A DNA stretch of 64,000 nt from Iris pallida (taxonomy: Eukaryota; Streptophyta; Magnoliopsida; Asparagales; Iridaceae). This document shows positions 62,321 to 64,000 of this stretch, one piece after another. The stretch spans positions 15,143,956-15,207,955 of the forward strand of contig JANAVB010002199.1 of NCBI GenBank assembly GCA_029216955.1, in the 5' to 3' direction. A program made the position numbers and the translations under genes. The notes under the pieces are model-generated. The model did no database searches. It saw nothing but the letters and a program-made list of their open reading frames with translations, and was not told where the DNA came from. Numbering within the stretch: the first letter of the stretch is position 1; every line of letters begins with the position of its first letter.

Positions 62321-62906
62321 TGCAACTCCTCGGTGGGAGTCGCCTTGGCGACCCATCGGTCCCATAATCTTTCAATGTTGCTAAACTCTACTCGGAACGA
62401 CTATGTTGATAGTCTCCCCGTTTCATTGTTGTAAACCATTCATTGTTTTCATTGTTTGAACGCATCAGAGACGTAAACGTAAGCTTGTGCCTTAGCACGA
62501 GCGTGGAGCGCGGTGCGAGAGTTCTCACAATTTTCATGTTCTTTTCCATATTCTATACAAGCATACAAGATGGGATTAATCCCTTAGCTAGGTGCGTTGA
62601 GTCATTTATTAGCATGCGCGGTATTATCGCCTAGCGATTTCAGTGATAGTGTCCGTATTATTATGTGTCTAGGCTAAGCAAAGACGGGTCATCGGAGCCA
62701 CCCACCTTAGCGATGTTCGCATCGGCCGAGCGATACTCCGAGCGCGCCTTTGAAAGTCTAAGTATGGATTCATCTTGACGGGGCAATGTAAGCCTTGCAT
62801 CGATTCTTCATCAGGTCGATGCCAACTCTTTGGGTCGACGGCTCGTTCGAGTCGTTGCACTTGCCGTTTGAATCGGCGTTCCGCTAGGGCGGAGCGGGTC
62901 ACTACA

Positions 62907-63841
62907 TAATACACCACTCAAAACAAGTCTCGTCCTCGAGACTTCCTGAGTGCAGGTCATCCTACCATTCATTTAACTCGTGTCGTCGTGTTTCTTAGAG
63001 AATTTTATCGAACAGTTTCTATAACGTCCATACACTACTCAGGGTTCGAGCCACTCGACTAGTCGTCGACACTCATTCTTATTCTTCTCCGAACCTATCA
63101 CATACACCACTCGGATTCAAGCCATTCTATAATTCATCAAGAGACCATTCGATTCCCACTCGATATGTTCAATCGTGCATTCGCCCGTTCCTCAAACTCT
63201 ACATCAATCTTTCGTGCACGTCTAAGCGTGAACTCGATAGCGTTCCTATCGATATACTCTCTAAGTGTAGCTTCGTTCCCGACCGAGCGGTACTTGATAT
63301 CGCTCGCAACTCGATTGCACCAAAAGTCGAGGTGCGCGACACGCGGCACAACATAACCAAAAGGTCGTGTACATAGCTATCCCGTGTGGACTATATTCGA
63401 GTTCGCATGCTCACTTATTCTTGTTCGAGCGATAATCGATCTCACTCGCAACACGTTTGCACCAGAAGGTCTAGGTGCGCGATACTCTGCACAACTTAGC
63501 CAAAAGGCTGCGTGCATAACCATCCTGTTCAAACTATACTTTGGTCTCGTGTACTCGTTTTGCTGTCAGCGTAAGCTCATTCAAGCACGCACTGCGTTTG
63601 CTAACTCTTAGCATCGGTTCCTTCCGACTCAAGTCCATCGTGGTGGCACAAAGGCCTTCGCCTATCGATCCCGTCCAACCGAGTACTCGTACGAGCTTTT
63701 GAAAATATTAGACTTATTGTATGGAACATCCCAAGGCACAACGAGAGAGAGCGTACACTTCTTTGTTTCAAAACCGAGCTTTCAAAACTGAAAGAATCGA
63801 AATGATGTCCAAGAACGTAAAGCCGTGCTCTGATACCAATC
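62907..63841 (-). other. Non-coding internal region of element D
   Basis: On the minus strand the LTR-proximal end carries AAGTCTCG-AGGA-CGAGACTT (8-bp stem, about 62932-62951) upstream of a weak PPT. The other end holds the PBS TGGTATCAGAGC (63827-63838), matching initiator tRNA-Met, 3 bp from the 5' LTR. No protein-coding frame is recognised. Confidence 0.8.
63827..63838 (-). other. Primer-binding site of element D, initiator tRNA-Met type
   Basis: TGGTATCAGAGC on the minus strand, the usual plant primer site. It contrasts with the tRNA-Ile site in elements A and B. Confidence 0.9.
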
Positions 63842-64000
63842 TATCACGCCCCGCTCCCGTAGGAGCGTTCGTCCTCGCTAAGGCGTGATGCCGCACGGGC
63901 CTAGGTTGCGTCCGTGCAAGACCAAGTCCAGAAACGGCCGATTTGAGCTAGGCCACAGAGTCGCACAGAGTGTCCCCATTTGCAGCGGAAAGTAAACGAA

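Larger units (their letters stand above)
55736..64000 (-). mobile_element. Element D: LTR retrotransposon with tiny internal region (5' end outside window)
   Basis: Minus strand. The 3' LTR is 55736-62906 with two later insertions removed (56660-60682 and 60834-61901), about 2.08 kb net; it starts TGTAGTGACCCGC and ends GCGGGGCGTGACA. Internal DNA is only 62907-63841 (about 935 bp), with a PBS and PPT-side hairpin but no gene. The 5' LTR begins at 63842 and leaves the window; the 159 bases visible differ from the other LTR at about four positions. A nonautonomous LARD/TRIM-like element. The left flank ATCCC is the presumed half of a TSD. Confidence 0.85.

Overview
The window is plant nuclear DNA, from a repeat-rich intergenic region of an angiosperm. 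The evidence is two host genes with GT-AG introns, a pentatricopeptide-repeat pseudogene, Ty1/copia and Ty3/gypsy LTR retrotransposons, MITEs, a tRNA-derived SINE and a LINE tail. The GC-rich PPR relic hints at a monocot, but that is a weak inference. There is no prokaryotic system, CRISPR array, rRNA or complete tRNA gene.

Layout: 1-4430 is the 3' part of a decayed copia element (pol, repeat-rich 3' UTR, PPT, 3' LTR). 5268-5636 is a Tourist-type MITE, and 5770-6566 (-) a PPR pseudogene. 6610-16041 is 'element A', a gag-only gypsy retrotransposon with 3.7-3.8 kb LTRs and a CAATT target-site duplication (TSD). 16346-22043 (-) is a complete but frameshifted copia element with 123-bp LTRs (TSD ACTAC). 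24569-28679 contains a 2109-bp tandem duplication that copied the front of a long LTR ('C'). The full solo LTR C runs 27331-40025 (TSD CCTCG) and is interrupted at 28680-37213 (-) by 'element B', a gypsy-type element without recognisable genes (TSD TGGCT).

Host genes: a SAP30/AFR-like histone-deacetylase-complex subunit on + (CDS 42179-45048, seven exons) and, convergent to it, the C-terminal six exons of a TMEM8/PGAP6-like (DUF3522) membrane protein on - (46923-52089). A large intron of the latter carries a SINE, a LINE tail, a Harbinger-like MITE and AT microsatellites.

53375-64000 is a nest: solo LTR 'F', abutted by 'element D' (-, right end outside the window). The D LTR is split by a 4-kb solo LTR 'E' (TSD ACTCT) and a 1060-bp hAT-type element (8-bp TSD GCACCCAG).

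The most interesting observations concern the long-LTR gypsy families. All six (A-F) share a GTAC...CTGAY block followed 14-25 nt later by an AG, which looks like an intron branch point and acceptor inside the LTR. A and B carry a primer-binding site matching tRNA-Ile(AAU) instead of initiator tRNA-Met. A and C carry dense TTGAC (W-box) arrays and a related short reading frame after the putative acceptor. A, B and D share a hairpin before the polypurine tract with compensatory differences. A, B and D lack pol, so they would need proteins from another element.
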